64,000 nt of DNA from Candidatus Saccharimonadales bacterium. GTDB lineage: Bacteria; Patescibacteriota; Saccharimonadia; Saccharimonadales; UBA4665. Below the pieces are notes generated by a model. The model saw only the letters and a list, made by a program, of their open reading frames with translations. It was not told the origin of the DNA and ran no database searches. The position numbers and the translations under genes were made by a program. This document shows, one piece after another, positions 26,877 to 35,346 of this stretch (its first letter is position 1; each line of letters starts with the position of its first letter). The stretch spans positions 789,396-853,395 of the forward strand of contig DASVRW010000002.1 of NCBI GenBank assembly GCA_036388415.1. The letters are read 5' to 3'.

Positions 26877-28392
26877 CTGATGATCTCAGCAGTGACGTTA
26901 TCGGCGTCGAAGTCGTATCGCCAGTCAGACGTTTGTAGACGAGTTCGGCACCGATGAGACACATTGGCAAGCCAACTCCTGGCGTCGTGTTAGCACCGAC
27001 ATAGTACAGATTGTTGAGACGCTTGCTGTGGTTAGACGGCCGGAATAGAGCACTTTGATTGAGCCGGTGCGACAAGCCAAGCGCAGTCCCTTGCCAGGCA
27101 TTGTAGGTGTGTGCAAAATCATTCGGCCCGGCCAAACGCTTCACGACAATTCTGTCTTTTAGATCAGCTATGCCCGTCATAGCAACAATTTGATCTAAGT
27201 ACGTTTCTGACAGTGCTTCCAGCTGCTGCGGGGTAACGTCAGGATTGGCAGGCGCGGGTACCAGCACGAACATATTTTCGTGGCCTGCTGGCGCGACCGT
27301 CGCATCAGTCTGACTCGGTTTACAAATATAGATAGAGGCCGGCGTCGGCCAGGTCTTGGTTTTGAAAATAGCATCGAAGTTCGCCCGCCAATCCTCAGTA
27401 AATAGCAGATTGTGATGATCGAGCTCCGGCAGCGAGCCTTTGACGCCGAGATACATCAGAAGTGCTGACGGCCCGGCCTGCTTTTTCTTCCAATAGCCAG
27501 CGTCATAGGTCCGGTTAGCCGGAGCGAGTAGCTGGGTTTCGGTAAAATGCAGATCGGCATTGGAAATGATAATGTCAGCTTCATCGACGGTGCCGTTTTC
27601 CAGGCGGACGCCCGTAGCTATTCCTTGAATGCTCTCAATTTTTGATACTGCCGTGTTGTAGTGATAGGTAACGCCGCTGCGGGTGCCAATTGCGACCAGC
27701 GCCTCGATGATTGCATAGAGTCCGCGCCGTGGATAGAAGACGCCTTGATTAAAGTCCATATGGCTCATCAAACTATATATTGCCGGTGCTTCGTACGGTG
27801 ACGTACCCAAAAATACCATGGGATATTCCATGATCCGTCGCAACCGCGAATCTTGAAAGTAACGGCCGACGTAGCGGTCGATCGGCGTTAGCGCCGCGAC
27901 TGCCATCCTGGGTAATGTTTTGATTGTAGCCGGTCGCAGCATCGTCTGCGGCCGTTCGAAATTCGTGTACAAAAATTGCTCAATTGCAGCCGTATATATA
28001 TCTTCTGACCGTGCGAGGTAGCGTTCCAGGCGCGCACCCGATCCGGACTCAATCTGCTCAAATGTCTGCTTGTCAGCTTCCAGGTCGGCATGGATCGTCA
28101 CCGGCGCGGCCTCACCTTCAAAAAACACTTTGTAGGCCGGATCCAGCCGCTGCAGTTCCAGAAGCGTACTGACATCTTCGCCGAACAGCCGGAAGTATTG
28201 TTCGAAGACTTCCGGCATGAGGTACCACGACGGACCAGTGTCAAATGTGAAACCATCGATGTGCAATCGTCCGGCCCGGCCGCCCGGCTGATCATTCTGC
28301 TCATAGATTACAACTTCGTAACCGCTGGCTGCCAACAGATTAGCCGTAGCCAATCCTCCAATACCGGCTCCGATGATAATAACTTTTTTCAC
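26869..28392 (-). CDS. crtI: Phytoene desaturase CrtI
   Basis: 507 aa. GTG start overlapping the crtB stop (GTGA). KKVIIIGAGIGGLATANLLAASGYEV is the FAD-binding Rossmann motif and QPGGRAG follows; the C-terminal GVGLPMCLIGAELV matches the CrtI ending. It converts phytoene to lycopene in four desaturations. Full family length and no missing residues seen. Confidence 0.95.
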   Translation of the reverse strand: MKKVIIIGAGIGGLATANLLAASGYEVVIYEQNDQPGGRAGRLHIDGFTFDTGPSWYLMPEVFEQYFRLFGEDVSTLLELQRLDPAYKVFFEGEAAPVTIHADLEADKQTFEQIESGSGARLERYLARSEDIYTAAIEQFLYTNFERPQTMLRPATIKTLPRMAVAALTPIDRYVGRYFQDSRLRRIMEYPMVFLGTSPYEAPAIYSLMSHMDFNQGVFYPRRGLYAIIEALVAIGTRSGVTYHYNTAVSKIESIQGIATGVRLENGTVDEADIIISNADLHFTETQLLAPANRTYDAGYWKKKQAGPSALLMYLGVKGSLPELDHHNLLFTEDWRANFDAIFKTKTWPTPASIYICKPSQTDATVAPAGHENMFVLVPAPANPDVTPQQLEALSETYLDQIVAMTGIADLKDRIVVKRLAGPNDFAHTYNAWQGTALGLSHRLNQSALFRPSNHSKRLNNLYYVGANTTPGVGLPMCLIGAELVYKRLTGDTTSTPITSLLRSSDA

Positions 28393-29213
28393 CGCTTAAT
28401 CCTCAGGGCCTGCGGCGCAAGTAGCAGCGCTTTACGGTAAGCCGGAATACGGATACGAGCTTGCTTAATATGGTCGATATCAGCCCGCTCGAGCAGTTCA
28501 AGGAGTGCGTGATAGTAGCTGTAGCTTGTCATGACTGCTGGCCGTACTCCGGCTGGCAGGGCGCGTATATACGGCAGTGCGGCAGCGAAGTCTTGGCGTA
28601 TGTCAGCCGTTACCGTTTGTTTTGCGGCGCCGTCAAAGGTCGCATACGTGTAACCCGGGAAATAGAAGCGCCCGAGCTCCTGATAGTCGTCTTTGATGTC
28701 ACGCAGAAAATTTACCTTCTGGTAAGCTGCTCCCAGCCGCTGGGCGCCAGGCTGCAGTTGCCGATACTGCTCAGCGTTGCCGGCACAAAAGACATGCAGG
28801 CACATTAGTCCAACGACTTCAGCTGAGCCATAAATATACTTGTCATAATTCGCTTGGTCGTAGATTGTAGCCGTCAGGTCCATGCGCATACTGGCAAAAA
28901 ACGATGTGACTAACTGTTGGTCAATGCCCCAGCTTTGGTGTGTCTGAGCATAGGCGTGGATGATTGGATTGGCCGAAAATCCGCGCCGGATAGCCTGATA
29001 TGTTTCTTGCTCTAGTGCGTCAAGTAATTCGGCGCTATCGCTGCCGCGATAGGTGTCGACAATCTCGTCGGCGACACGGACAAGTCCGTAAATATTGTAT
29101 ATATGGCTCTGCATCGCTTGCGGAAACAGCCGGCTGGCTGCCGAAAATGACGTCGAATACTGACGCGTCAATAGCTTCGAAAGCCGTGATGCGGTGTCAG
29201 TATACAAGTCCAT
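28389..29213 (-). CDS. crtB: Phytoene synthase CrtB
   Basis: 274 aa from the ATG overlapping the upstream stop (TGATG). Both aspartate-rich motifs are seen: VRVADEIVDTY and NFLRDIKDDYQELGRFYFPG. It condenses two geranylgeranyl diphosphates to phytoene. A TTG one codon upstream is an alternative start. Confidence 0.95.
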   Translation of the reverse strand: MDLYTDTASRLSKLLTRQYSTSFSAASRLFPQAMQSHIYNIYGLVRVADEIVDTYRGSDSAELLDALEQETYQAIRRGFSANPIIHAYAQTHQSWGIDQQLVTSFFASMRMDLTATIYDQANYDKYIYGSAEVVGLMCLHVFCAGNAEQYRQLQPGAQRLGAAYQKVNFLRDIKDDYQELGRFYFPGYTYATFDGAAKQTVTADIRQDFAAALPYIRALPAGVRPAVMTSYSYYHALLELLERADIDHIKQARIRIPAYRKALLLAPQALRIKR

Positions 29214-30298
29214 CAAAATCTCCGCTTCGTCGCAACCAACAGCAGTTCGTGCAGGTCGGCTTTGTATTCGGACGTGACGTTCATGCCGTCAATGATATCA
29301 GTAGCCGTCCGAATATACTCGTCGATTTGCTGCTGACAGACTCGTTTCGCGCCACTGCGCTCGATAACAGCGCGCAGTGTCTGACATTCATTATCATTCA
29401 GGTCGGGCATGCCGATTAATTCGTCAAGAACCTGTCGATCCGACGAAGTGGCCATTGCATAGGCCTGCTGTAAAATGTAAGTTCGTTTACCTTCGCGTAA
29501 ATCACCACTGTTACTCTTGCCAGTTAGAGCTGGATCGCCGTATATTCCCAACATATCATCCACGAGTTGAAAGGCGCACCCGAGGGCGACGCCGAATTGT
29601 CGGATATCGTCCAAATCAGCTACCGATGCCCCGGCAATCGCCGCTCCCGCCGACATTGGTCCAACAAACGAATAGAGCGCAGTTTTGTAGGCCGCGACCG
29701 TTAACGGCTCAGCCGTTACGAACGTTTGTAGAGTTGATTCAGTATCAAGTAGCTCACCGCCCGCCACGGCGAAAATCGCATCAGCCAGGTAGCGTTGCGC
29801 GACTAATTTCTGTTCTGAGGTCAGCTCAGAACTATCGAGCACAATTTCATACGCCGACGACAAAGCCAAATCGCCAGCCAGCAGCGCCGCACTGGCCGCC
29901 AAATGCTGCCTCCGTTCTAGTGACGGTTCGTTATCATAGATATCCATATACGATCCGGCAATGTTTTTGACCCCATAGCGTATCAGGTCATTATCAATGA
30001 TGTCGTCATGGATCAGCATCGACAAGTGCAACAATTCCCAGGCAGCAGCCACAGAGATTATCTGATCGTGACGACTGCCACCAAATGCATGATAACCGAG
30101 CACGGCCATATATGGCCGCAGTCGTTTGCCGCCCGCTTGATTAAGTCTGGCCACGTCTTGCCATAACCGTTCATATGATCCTGCGATGTGAGCCGAGCGC
30201 CGTATACGCTCCTCAAAAAAAGTAGCCAGCGCAGCATTAACATCATTCAGCACCGAGGCACGCGTCGGTCGGGCCGTTGTAGTGGCCGTCTTAAGCAT
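29213..30298 (-). CDS. crtE: Geranylgeranyl diphosphate synthase
   Basis: 361 aa from the ATG overlapping the tetR stop. HDDIIDND is the first aspartate-rich motif and FQLVDDMLGIYGD the second; the DDxLG-x-x-GD form is common in actinobacterial IdsA/CrtE enzymes. It makes the C20 precursor for CrtB. No isoprenoid-precursor (MEP/mevalonate) genes are in the window, so IPP/DMAPP must come from genes elsewhere or from a host. Confidence 0.93.
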   Translation of the reverse strand: MLKTATTTARPTRASVLNDVNAALATFFEERIRRSAHIAGSYERLWQDVARLNQAGGKRLRPYMAVLGYHAFGGSRHDQIISVAAAWELLHLSMLIHDDIIDNDLIRYGVKNIAGSYMDIYDNEPSLERRQHLAASAALLAGDLALSSAYEIVLDSSELTSEQKLVAQRYLADAIFAVAGGELLDTESTLQTFVTAEPLTVAAYKTALYSFVGPMSAGAAIAGASVADLDDIRQFGVALGCAFQLVDDMLGIYGDPALTGKSNSGDLREGKRTYILQQAYAMATSSDRQVLDELIGMPDLNDNECQTLRAVIERSGAKRVCQQQIDEYIRTATDIIDGMNVTSEYKADLHELLLVATKRRF

Positions 30299-30884
30299 GG
30301 ACGGCCTCGCTGCGCGTGAGAGCACGTTCGATACAGACTGCCAGCTGCTCGACTAATACTTGTGTATCAGCCTGCGACAAATCCTGATCGAAATATTCCA
30401 TCAAAAAGCCGTTGACCATATGTGTTGTTGCTTTAGCCGAGAACATTTCTGAATCAGGGCCATATATACCTTGTTCAACACCGCGTCGGATAACGCGCAG
30501 CATGTGCTGATAGGCATGAACTGGTACATAGCCCCCGTCGGTACTGGGAAAATCCTGGCGCATTGCCATAAAATACTGCAGCAAGGCTACGATGTAGGTG
30601 CGGTTTCTGAGCTGAAAGGCAATTGTCAGCCGCAGCAGTGTCGATGCATCGGCCTTGTCCGGATACGTCTGATCTCTAGTCAGTTGGTCAATAATATACA
30701 TTCTTGTGGCGCGGAGCAATGACTCCTTGTCGGCAAAATGAGCATAAATATTTGATGGCTCTTTGCCAATAGTCGCGGCAATCTTCCGCATCGAAGTCCC
30801 GGCATAGCCCTCGCGGGCGAGAATCGGTATAGTCTGGATAATAATATCTTCTTTGGTATGCATACTGTGTGACGAGCCGCTCAT
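30291..30884 (-). CDS. TetR-family repressor of the carotenoid operon
   Basis: 197 aa. Residues 10-58 form the TetR helix-turn-helix: ILAREGYAGTSMRKIAATIG and SNIYAHFADKESLL. The ligand domain is not family-specific. As first gene of the operon, with a palindromic operator between its promoter and start, it probably represses itself and the pathway. The inducing ligand is unknown; a prenyl diphosphate would be a reasonable guess only by analogy with CrtR-type control. Confidence 0.88.
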   Translation of the reverse strand: MSGSSHSMHTKEDIIIQTIPILAREGYAGTSMRKIAATIGKEPSNIYAHFADKESLLRATRMYIIDQLTRDQTYPDKADASTLLRLTIAFQLRNRTYIVALLQYFMAMRQDFPSTDGGYVPVHAYQHMLRVIRRGVEQGIYGPDSEMFSAKATTHMVNGFLMEYFDQDLSQADTQVLVEQLAVCIERALTRSEAVHA

Positions 30885-30886
30885 TT

Positions 30887-30932
30887 ATCGTTGTTTAACG
30901 ATCGTTCGATAATGTTTATTATACATCATAAG
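30887..30932 (-). promoter_or_regulatory. TetR operon promoter and operator
   Basis: On the minus strand TATAAT (about 30921-30926) is followed by an operator with the perfect palindrome AACGATCGTT nested in an outer TTATCG...CGATAA inverted repeat, ending just before the tetR ATG. A repressor bound here would block the start of the whole carotenoid transcript. Confidence 0.65.
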
Positions 30933-30963
30933 CACCGTATCTACAAGACGAAAGCATGGGTGG

Positions 30964-32148
30964 CTACGCCGGTCGGTTCAGTAACACGCTTTGATGGTCA
31001 GCCGCTGGCGCGTGCTGCACACCTTGTTTGGCATCATACAGTTCTTTTTCCAGTCGCTTGAGCCGATCTGGTGTTGCTAGCGGCACAGTAAAAGCAAAGC
31101 ATGAGCCCTTGCCCGGCTTTGCGTCCAGCAGGCGAATCCGGCCACCCATGCCCTCGATCATCAATTTCGTAATATACAGCCCCAGGCCGGTACTCTTGGA
31201 ACTGTCACGAGTATACTTATTGTTAGCAGCCTGGAAGTATTTTTGGAACATATGCTCCCGGCTCTCCGCTGGGATACCGGGTCCGGTATCCTGCACGAGT
31301 ATATCTAGATCGGTTGCGCTATCTTTACCCAGGCGAACAGTAATGCCGCCCGTTTCAGTAAATTTTAAGGAGTTACCGATCAAGTTTGTCAGTACCTGCG
31401 CTACCCGGACGGGATCGCCAACCACTTGTATTTCAGAGCCTTCGTATTCATCAAATACCAATGATAGATTATGCTCTTTTGCTATAACGCCGAGGCCCCG
31501 AACCGTTTCTCGAATTACGCCAACAGCCTCAAATTGTTTCAAATCATAACTCACCCGGCCTTCCTCCAGCCGGCCCATATCAAGGAATTCGCTGACCATC
31601 GTCAGTAAATTTTCGCTACCGGATCCAATATCGCGGATCATCTCGCCCAGGCTTTCGTCTTTCATGGCTTCAGTATAATATTCCTGGATCAGCAGACTGT
31701 TGCCGTGAATTGCCGTCAGCGGCGTCCGCAGCTCATGTACCAGAAAGGACAAAAACTGGTCGCGGGCGTGCTCCTTGGCTACAGCATCAGTAACGTCTTC
31801 GAGCGTCAGCACATTACCCTCAAGATCATCGTTATGAAACACAGGGGACAGCGATACCCGAGCAATACGGTCACCAAGTGGAACTTCGCGAAAACTACAC
31901 GATTTATGTTCGATCGAGCAATACTTGACATGGTCAAGTAATTGTAGCTGCTCCGGTAACTTTTTGACTACTTGCTCAAGCTTCGCTATATCGTCACTCA
32001 CAACCAGCAATTGCCGGGCCGCGTAATTAATCCGTACAATTTCATGATTGTTATTAGTAACGATATAGCCGAACGGCAGATTTTCGATCGACGTCTCTTC
32101 TATGCTAGATAGCCTTCCGACAATCGCATTTGATGATAAATTAGGCAT
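30964..32148 (-). CDS. Soluble PAS-domain sensor histidine kinase
   Basis: 394 aa from the ATG lying 6 bases after TATACT. Residues 10-125 are PAS-like (NLPFGYIVTNNNHEIVRINY); FLVHELRTPLTAIHG is the H-box; NLIGNSLKFTE, DTGPGIP and STGLGLYITKLM are the N, G1 and G2 ATP-binding boxes. No membrane segment, so it senses an internal signal. No response regulator is adjacent, so it is an orphan here. Confidence 0.93.
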   Translation of the reverse strand: MPNLSSNAIVGRLSSIEETSIENLPFGYIVTNNNHEIVRINYAARQLLVVSDDIAKLEQVVKKLPEQLQLLDHVKYCSIEHKSCSFREVPLGDRIARVSLSPVFHNDDLEGNVLTLEDVTDAVAKEHARDQFLSFLVHELRTPLTAIHGNSLLIQEYYTEAMKDESLGEMIRDIGSGSENLLTMVSEFLDMGRLEEGRVSYDLKQFEAVGVIRETVRGLGVIAKEHNLSLVFDEYEGSEIQVVGDPVRVAQVLTNLIGNSLKFTETGGITVRLGKDSATDLDILVQDTGPGIPAESREHMFQKYFQAANNKYTRDSSKSTGLGLYITKLMIEGMGGRIRLLDAKPGKGSCFAFTVPLATPDRLKRLEKELYDAKQGVQHAPAADHQSVLLNRPA

Positions 32149-32257
32149 AAGCACAGTATAGCAGCTGGCATACTATAGCCTTTGCCGTTTTAGCATTTCC
32201 GTGAGTGCGCGCCTGGATTGCCTTGCCATTTTGAGGTAACTATTTCAAAATTAATTC

Positions 32258-32974
32258 ATGCACGAATCTGCCGCAGCCGCTGCTTGGGATGCTACATACC
32301 CGGCCTATTATCAGCTTGCTGATGTTCTAAAATCTGTCGCTGAATCACATTGCAATGTCCACATTGATAATCTGACATTGTTGAGGTGGCGTGAACTGAT
32401 GGGAATTATGCGCGAAATCGACACTCATGTAGACGACACGGCCGCTACTCCTTTGTCGACAATATCCGAAATCCAACGGTTTGATATTTTCCGTGACAGA
32501 TACCCCAATTTAACACCAGAGGCTCTGCAGCCAAACGTTCACAATAATTTACTATCGCGAACCAATACCATACTTCGAATCGGTCATTATCTGACGCGCG
32601 CCAATAGTGTTTACCGCTTTATACGACTCCGTGGAGCCGAAGCTGTACAGACAGCAGAATTATTTGCAGACAGTGCTACTGAAGAGGTTCGAAGTCAGCC
32701 CCAATTTTCGGATACGTTTATGCCAATTCTGCGTGAGCTTGGAATTGCAGCCTGTATGCTTGACTCGGCACACGATGCGCCCGATGATTATCGGCAGAAT
32801 AAAATAACCTTGCAACCGAAGGTTTCGTTTCGTATGCGCACAGCCATAGCTGCAGCCAAGCATACAATCCCACTGCTAGGCGTCAGCTTTCATAAGCCAG
32901 TACTTCATGAATTGTGGAAAGCCAGCCATATCCGCGCCGACCGCAAAAAATACGCACAAGAGTTCATTACTTAA
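32258..32974 (+). CDS. 238-aa all-helical hypothetical protein
   Basis: No family recognised. The product is alpha-helical with an aromatic-rich N-terminus (WDATYPAYYQLADVL), an acidic patch (REIDTHVDDTAATPL) and a basic C-terminus. The EIDTHVDD segment loosely resembles aspartate-rich helices of prenyl-type enzymes, but this is not enough for a call. It converges on the DUF1003 gene with an 8-base overlap. Confidence 0.65.
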   Translation: MHESAAAAAWDATYPAYYQLADVLKSVAESHCNVHIDNLTLLRWRELMGIMREIDTHVDDTAATPLSTISEIQRFDIFRDRYPNLTPEALQPNVHNNLLSRTNTILRIGHYLTRANSVYRFIRLRGAEAVQTAELFADSATEEVRSQPQFSDTFMPILRELGIAACMLDSAHDAPDDYRQNKITLQPKVSFRMRTAIAAAKHTIPLLGVSFHKPVLHELWKASHIRADRKKYAQEFIT

Positions 32975-33383
32975 GGCGTTTTTCGAGCAGTACTCTAAGC
33001 TCTGCAATATCTTTGAGCTGGCGTTCGTTCTGTTGCATCAGTACTTCGATTTCCTCTTTGGCGGCTATGTCAGTGGCTAGGTCACGGCGGGCCTGGGCAG
33101 CGCTAATGGCGTCCATTCTCTTGGCAGCGATCAGCAGGATAGCGCCTTGCAGGGCAGCCAACATCGATAAAAATAAATTGAGCAATATGAACGGGAATTT
33201 ATCCCAGTGCGCAACATTCGGATTAGTGTTTAGCAAGGCCCATAGACCGAGGAATGTCAGAAAGCCAAAAACAAACGACCAGCTGCCCATGGTGTTACGG
33301 AGAATATCTGCCGCCCGTTCACCGGTTGTCAGCGATTGTTTGTGTTGCTTGTGCCAGTTTGTGGGGTTGCGCATTGCTCTCAT
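32967..33383 (-). CDS. DUF1003 membrane protein
   Basis: 138 aa. Two hydrophobic helices (about 34-52 and 63-85) around WDKFPFILLNLFLSMLAALQGAILLIAAKRMD, the DUF1003 signature, followed by a C-terminal coiled coil (EEIEVLMQQNERQLKDIAEL). Function of the family is not established. Confidence 0.88.
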   Translation of the reverse strand: MRAMRNPTNWHKQHKQSLTTGERAADILRNTMGSWSFVFGFLTFLGLWALLNTNPNVAHWDKFPFILLNLFLSMLAALQGAILLIAAKRMDAISAAQARRDLATDIAAKEEIEVLMQQNERQLKDIAELRVLLEKRLK

Positions 33384-33420
33384 TATAAAGCATAAGCATA
33401 AAATCTATATTGCCACAAAA

Positions 33421-33454
33421 ATAACACAGCCCGAACGAATCCGGGCTGTGTTAT
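33421..33454 (-). terminator. Intrinsic terminator
   Basis: A perfect 13-bp stem (33421-33433 with 33442-33454) with an 8-base loop. On the minus strand it is followed by TTTTT, so it ends the transcript carrying the 32-codon frame at 33475-33573. Confidence 0.85.
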
Positions 33455-33474
33455 CAGATTGTGTACGGTGACCG

Positions 33475-33573
33475 TTAAATATTCTTGAGGAAACGATCGA
33501 ATCGAGACACTTGGGCGTCATTCGTTGAAGTGAATTCGAATGCTAAGCCGCTCTTGGTATTGTTAGTTTTCAT
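33475..33573 (-). CDS. 32-aa small protein candidate
   Basis: ATG at 33573 opens a 32-codon frame (MKTNNTKSGLAFEF ... SRFDRFLKNI) that ends 20 bases before a strong terminator; AAAGGG lies upstream. The product is soluble and polar with an amphipathic C-terminus. The isolated unit with its own terminator argues for a real transcript, either a small protein or an sRNA. No family recognised. Confidence 0.4.
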   Translation of the reverse strand: MKTNNTKSGLAFEFTSTNDAQVSRFDRFLKNI

Positions 33574-33636
33574 ATAATAATTTGCCCTTTGCTTACTAGT
33601 TACTTTTTGTATTTTTATTGTTTGGAACGTTTTTGT

Positions 33637-33648
33637 TTGTGATCACAA
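33637..33648. promoter_or_regulatory. Perfect 12-bp palindrome, candidate operator
   Basis: TTGTGATCACAA, which resembles a CRP/FNR-type half-site pair joined without spacer. It lies about 64 bases upstream of the 32-aa gene on the minus strand. The bases 33649-33868 around it are AT-rich and hold only the -10 box of the next gene. Confidence 0.35.
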
Positions 33649-33868
33649 CACTTATTATTATACATGAGTTTGCGTTTTTGTCAATGTATTTTATTTGATG
33701 TTATCTTTGGTGTGAGCTCATCATACCGGAATGCCTCTGTTGCAGCAATGATAATGTGTAGTATTTTTGTTCACGCATTTAGACGGCGCAAAAAGCCAAG
33801 AATTCTGTATAGCAGCGCTGCTGTCAACTATCTGGCAAAAGGGTAATGATTACACTATACTGATGGTA

Positions 33869-35326
33869 ATGGGGCAAACTGGGGGGAGTATATTAGACAC
33901 GCCAATGGTGTTCGTCGACATCGAGACGAATGGGTTGAGCCATATCCGTGGCCGGGTGATTGAAGTCGCCGCTATCCGCGTTGAAAACGGCCGGATCACC
34001 CGCGTCTTCAATCAATTGATTGATCCAGAAACCGAGCTGCCATTCTTTATAACAAAGCTGACGGGGATCAGGAGCGAGGATCTGCGCGGCGCTATGCCAT
34101 TTCGCCAAATTGCCGTGGAACTGCACGATATTCTGAGCGGGGCAATCTTTGTCGCTCACAATGTACGATTCGATTATTCATTTCTGAAGCAGGAATTCAA
34201 ACGCGTAAACAAAACTTTTCTGCCAAAACAGCTCTGTACCGTTAAATTATCTCGAACACTGTATCCAGAACACAAAAGCCACAAGTTAGAGAGCTTGATT
34301 GCCCGGCACGGCTTTAGCTTTGAGAAACGCCACCGGGCGTACGATGACGCCCATGTTCTTTGGCAGTTCCTGCAACTGGTGCACGCTGATTTCCCGGCTG
34401 AAATTATCCAAGCTGCTATCTCCCGCCAGCTTCGTCAGCCAGCGCTTCCAAAAGGACTGCAGGCTGATCTGATCAAAGAACTGCCGGAAACTCCCGGAGT
34501 CTATATATTCGAAGATGAACAAAATAAACCGCTCTACATCGGTAAAAGCATCAATATAAAAAAGCGCGTGCTTAGTCATTTCGGCCATGACCATGACGAC
34601 AGTAAAGAATTCAAGATTTCTCAGGCAATTAAGCATATTTCGACTCGGACAACTGGCGGCGAGCTGGAAGCATTGCTGCTAGAATCGCGCCTCGTCAAAG
34701 AAATGATGCCGCTGTACAACCGCAAATTACGCAAGACGCAAAAACTGCTGATCGCCCGCCAATCAGTTGACGCAGACGGTTATCATCACGTGAGCCTCGA
34801 GGAAGCCAGCCAGCTTGAACCAGATAATTTGTCGAGCGTCTTGGCTGTGTATGCTCGTCGTAATCAAGCCCGTACGTCGCTAGACGGTATGCAAAAACTA
34901 TACAATCTCTGTCCAAAATTACTGGGACTTGAGAAGTCAGCCAAAGCCTGCTTTTCATACCAGCTGCACAAATGCCGCGGCGCTTGTGCCGGAGCCGAAG
35001 CTCCTGAAGTATACAATCAACGCTTAGGCTTAGCATTTGAGCGCCAGCGGATTCGTGATTGGCCGTATCAGGGGCCAGTACTAGTGCAGGAACGATGTAC
35101 GGAATCGACAATGTCATCGGGTATTATTGTTGACCAATGGTGCGTACTGGCAGAAGTCAGTCAGGACGAATATTGCGATCCCGAGATAAAGTCACTGGCA
35201 AGCCAGACGGCCAAAACATTTGATCTCGATACCTACAAAATCCTGCAGGGATTCTTGGCGGCTAAGCTGCACAAACTCGTCATCCAGCCATTGTCTGCAC
35301 AGCAGTTGCAGCAATTTGGTATCTAG
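33869..35326 (+). CDS. DEDD exonuclease fused to GIY-YIG/UvrC-like nuclease
   Basis: 485 aa from the ATG 7 bases after TATACT (33856-33861). Residues 12-175 are a DnaQ-like exonuclease: VFVDIETNGL, VAHNVRFDYSFL and HRAYDDAHVL carry the DEDD residues. Residues about 205-285 are GIY-YIG: ETPGVYIFEDEQNKPLYIGKS, with GELEALLLESRLVKEMMPLYN as in UvrC. A cysteine cluster (CFSYQLHKCRGACAG) also matches UvrC/Cho. It probably nicks and trims damaged DNA. Similar fusions are known, notably in actinobacteria. Confidence 0.9.
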   Translation: MGQTGGSILDTPMVFVDIETNGLSHIRGRVIEVAAIRVENGRITRVFNQLIDPETELPFFITKLTGIRSEDLRGAMPFRQIAVELHDILSGAIFVAHNVRFDYSFLKQEFKRVNKTFLPKQLCTVKLSRTLYPEHKSHKLESLIARHGFSFEKRHRAYDDAHVLWQFLQLVHADFPAEIIQAAISRQLRQPALPKGLQADLIKELPETPGVYIFEDEQNKPLYIGKSINIKKRVLSHFGHDHDDSKEFKISQAIKHISTRTTGGELEALLLESRLVKEMMPLYNRKLRKTQKLLIARQSVDADGYHHVSLEEASQLEPDNLSSVLAVYARRNQARTSLDGMQKLYNLCPKLLGLEKSAKACFSYQLHKCRGACAGAEAPEVYNQRLGLAFERQRIRDWPYQGPVLVQERCTESTMSSGIIVDQWCVLAEVSQDEYCDPEIKSLASQTAKTFDLDTYKILQGFLAAKLHKLVIQPLSAQQLQQFGI

Positions 35327-35346
35327 GAGCGGTCAGGGGCCGTTAT

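Noticed and set aside
33664-33846. 60-codon plus-strand frame before the exonuclease fusion
   Set aside because: Low-complexity hydrophobic translation without a ribosome site; the -10 box of the next gene follows directly, so this is promoter DNA.
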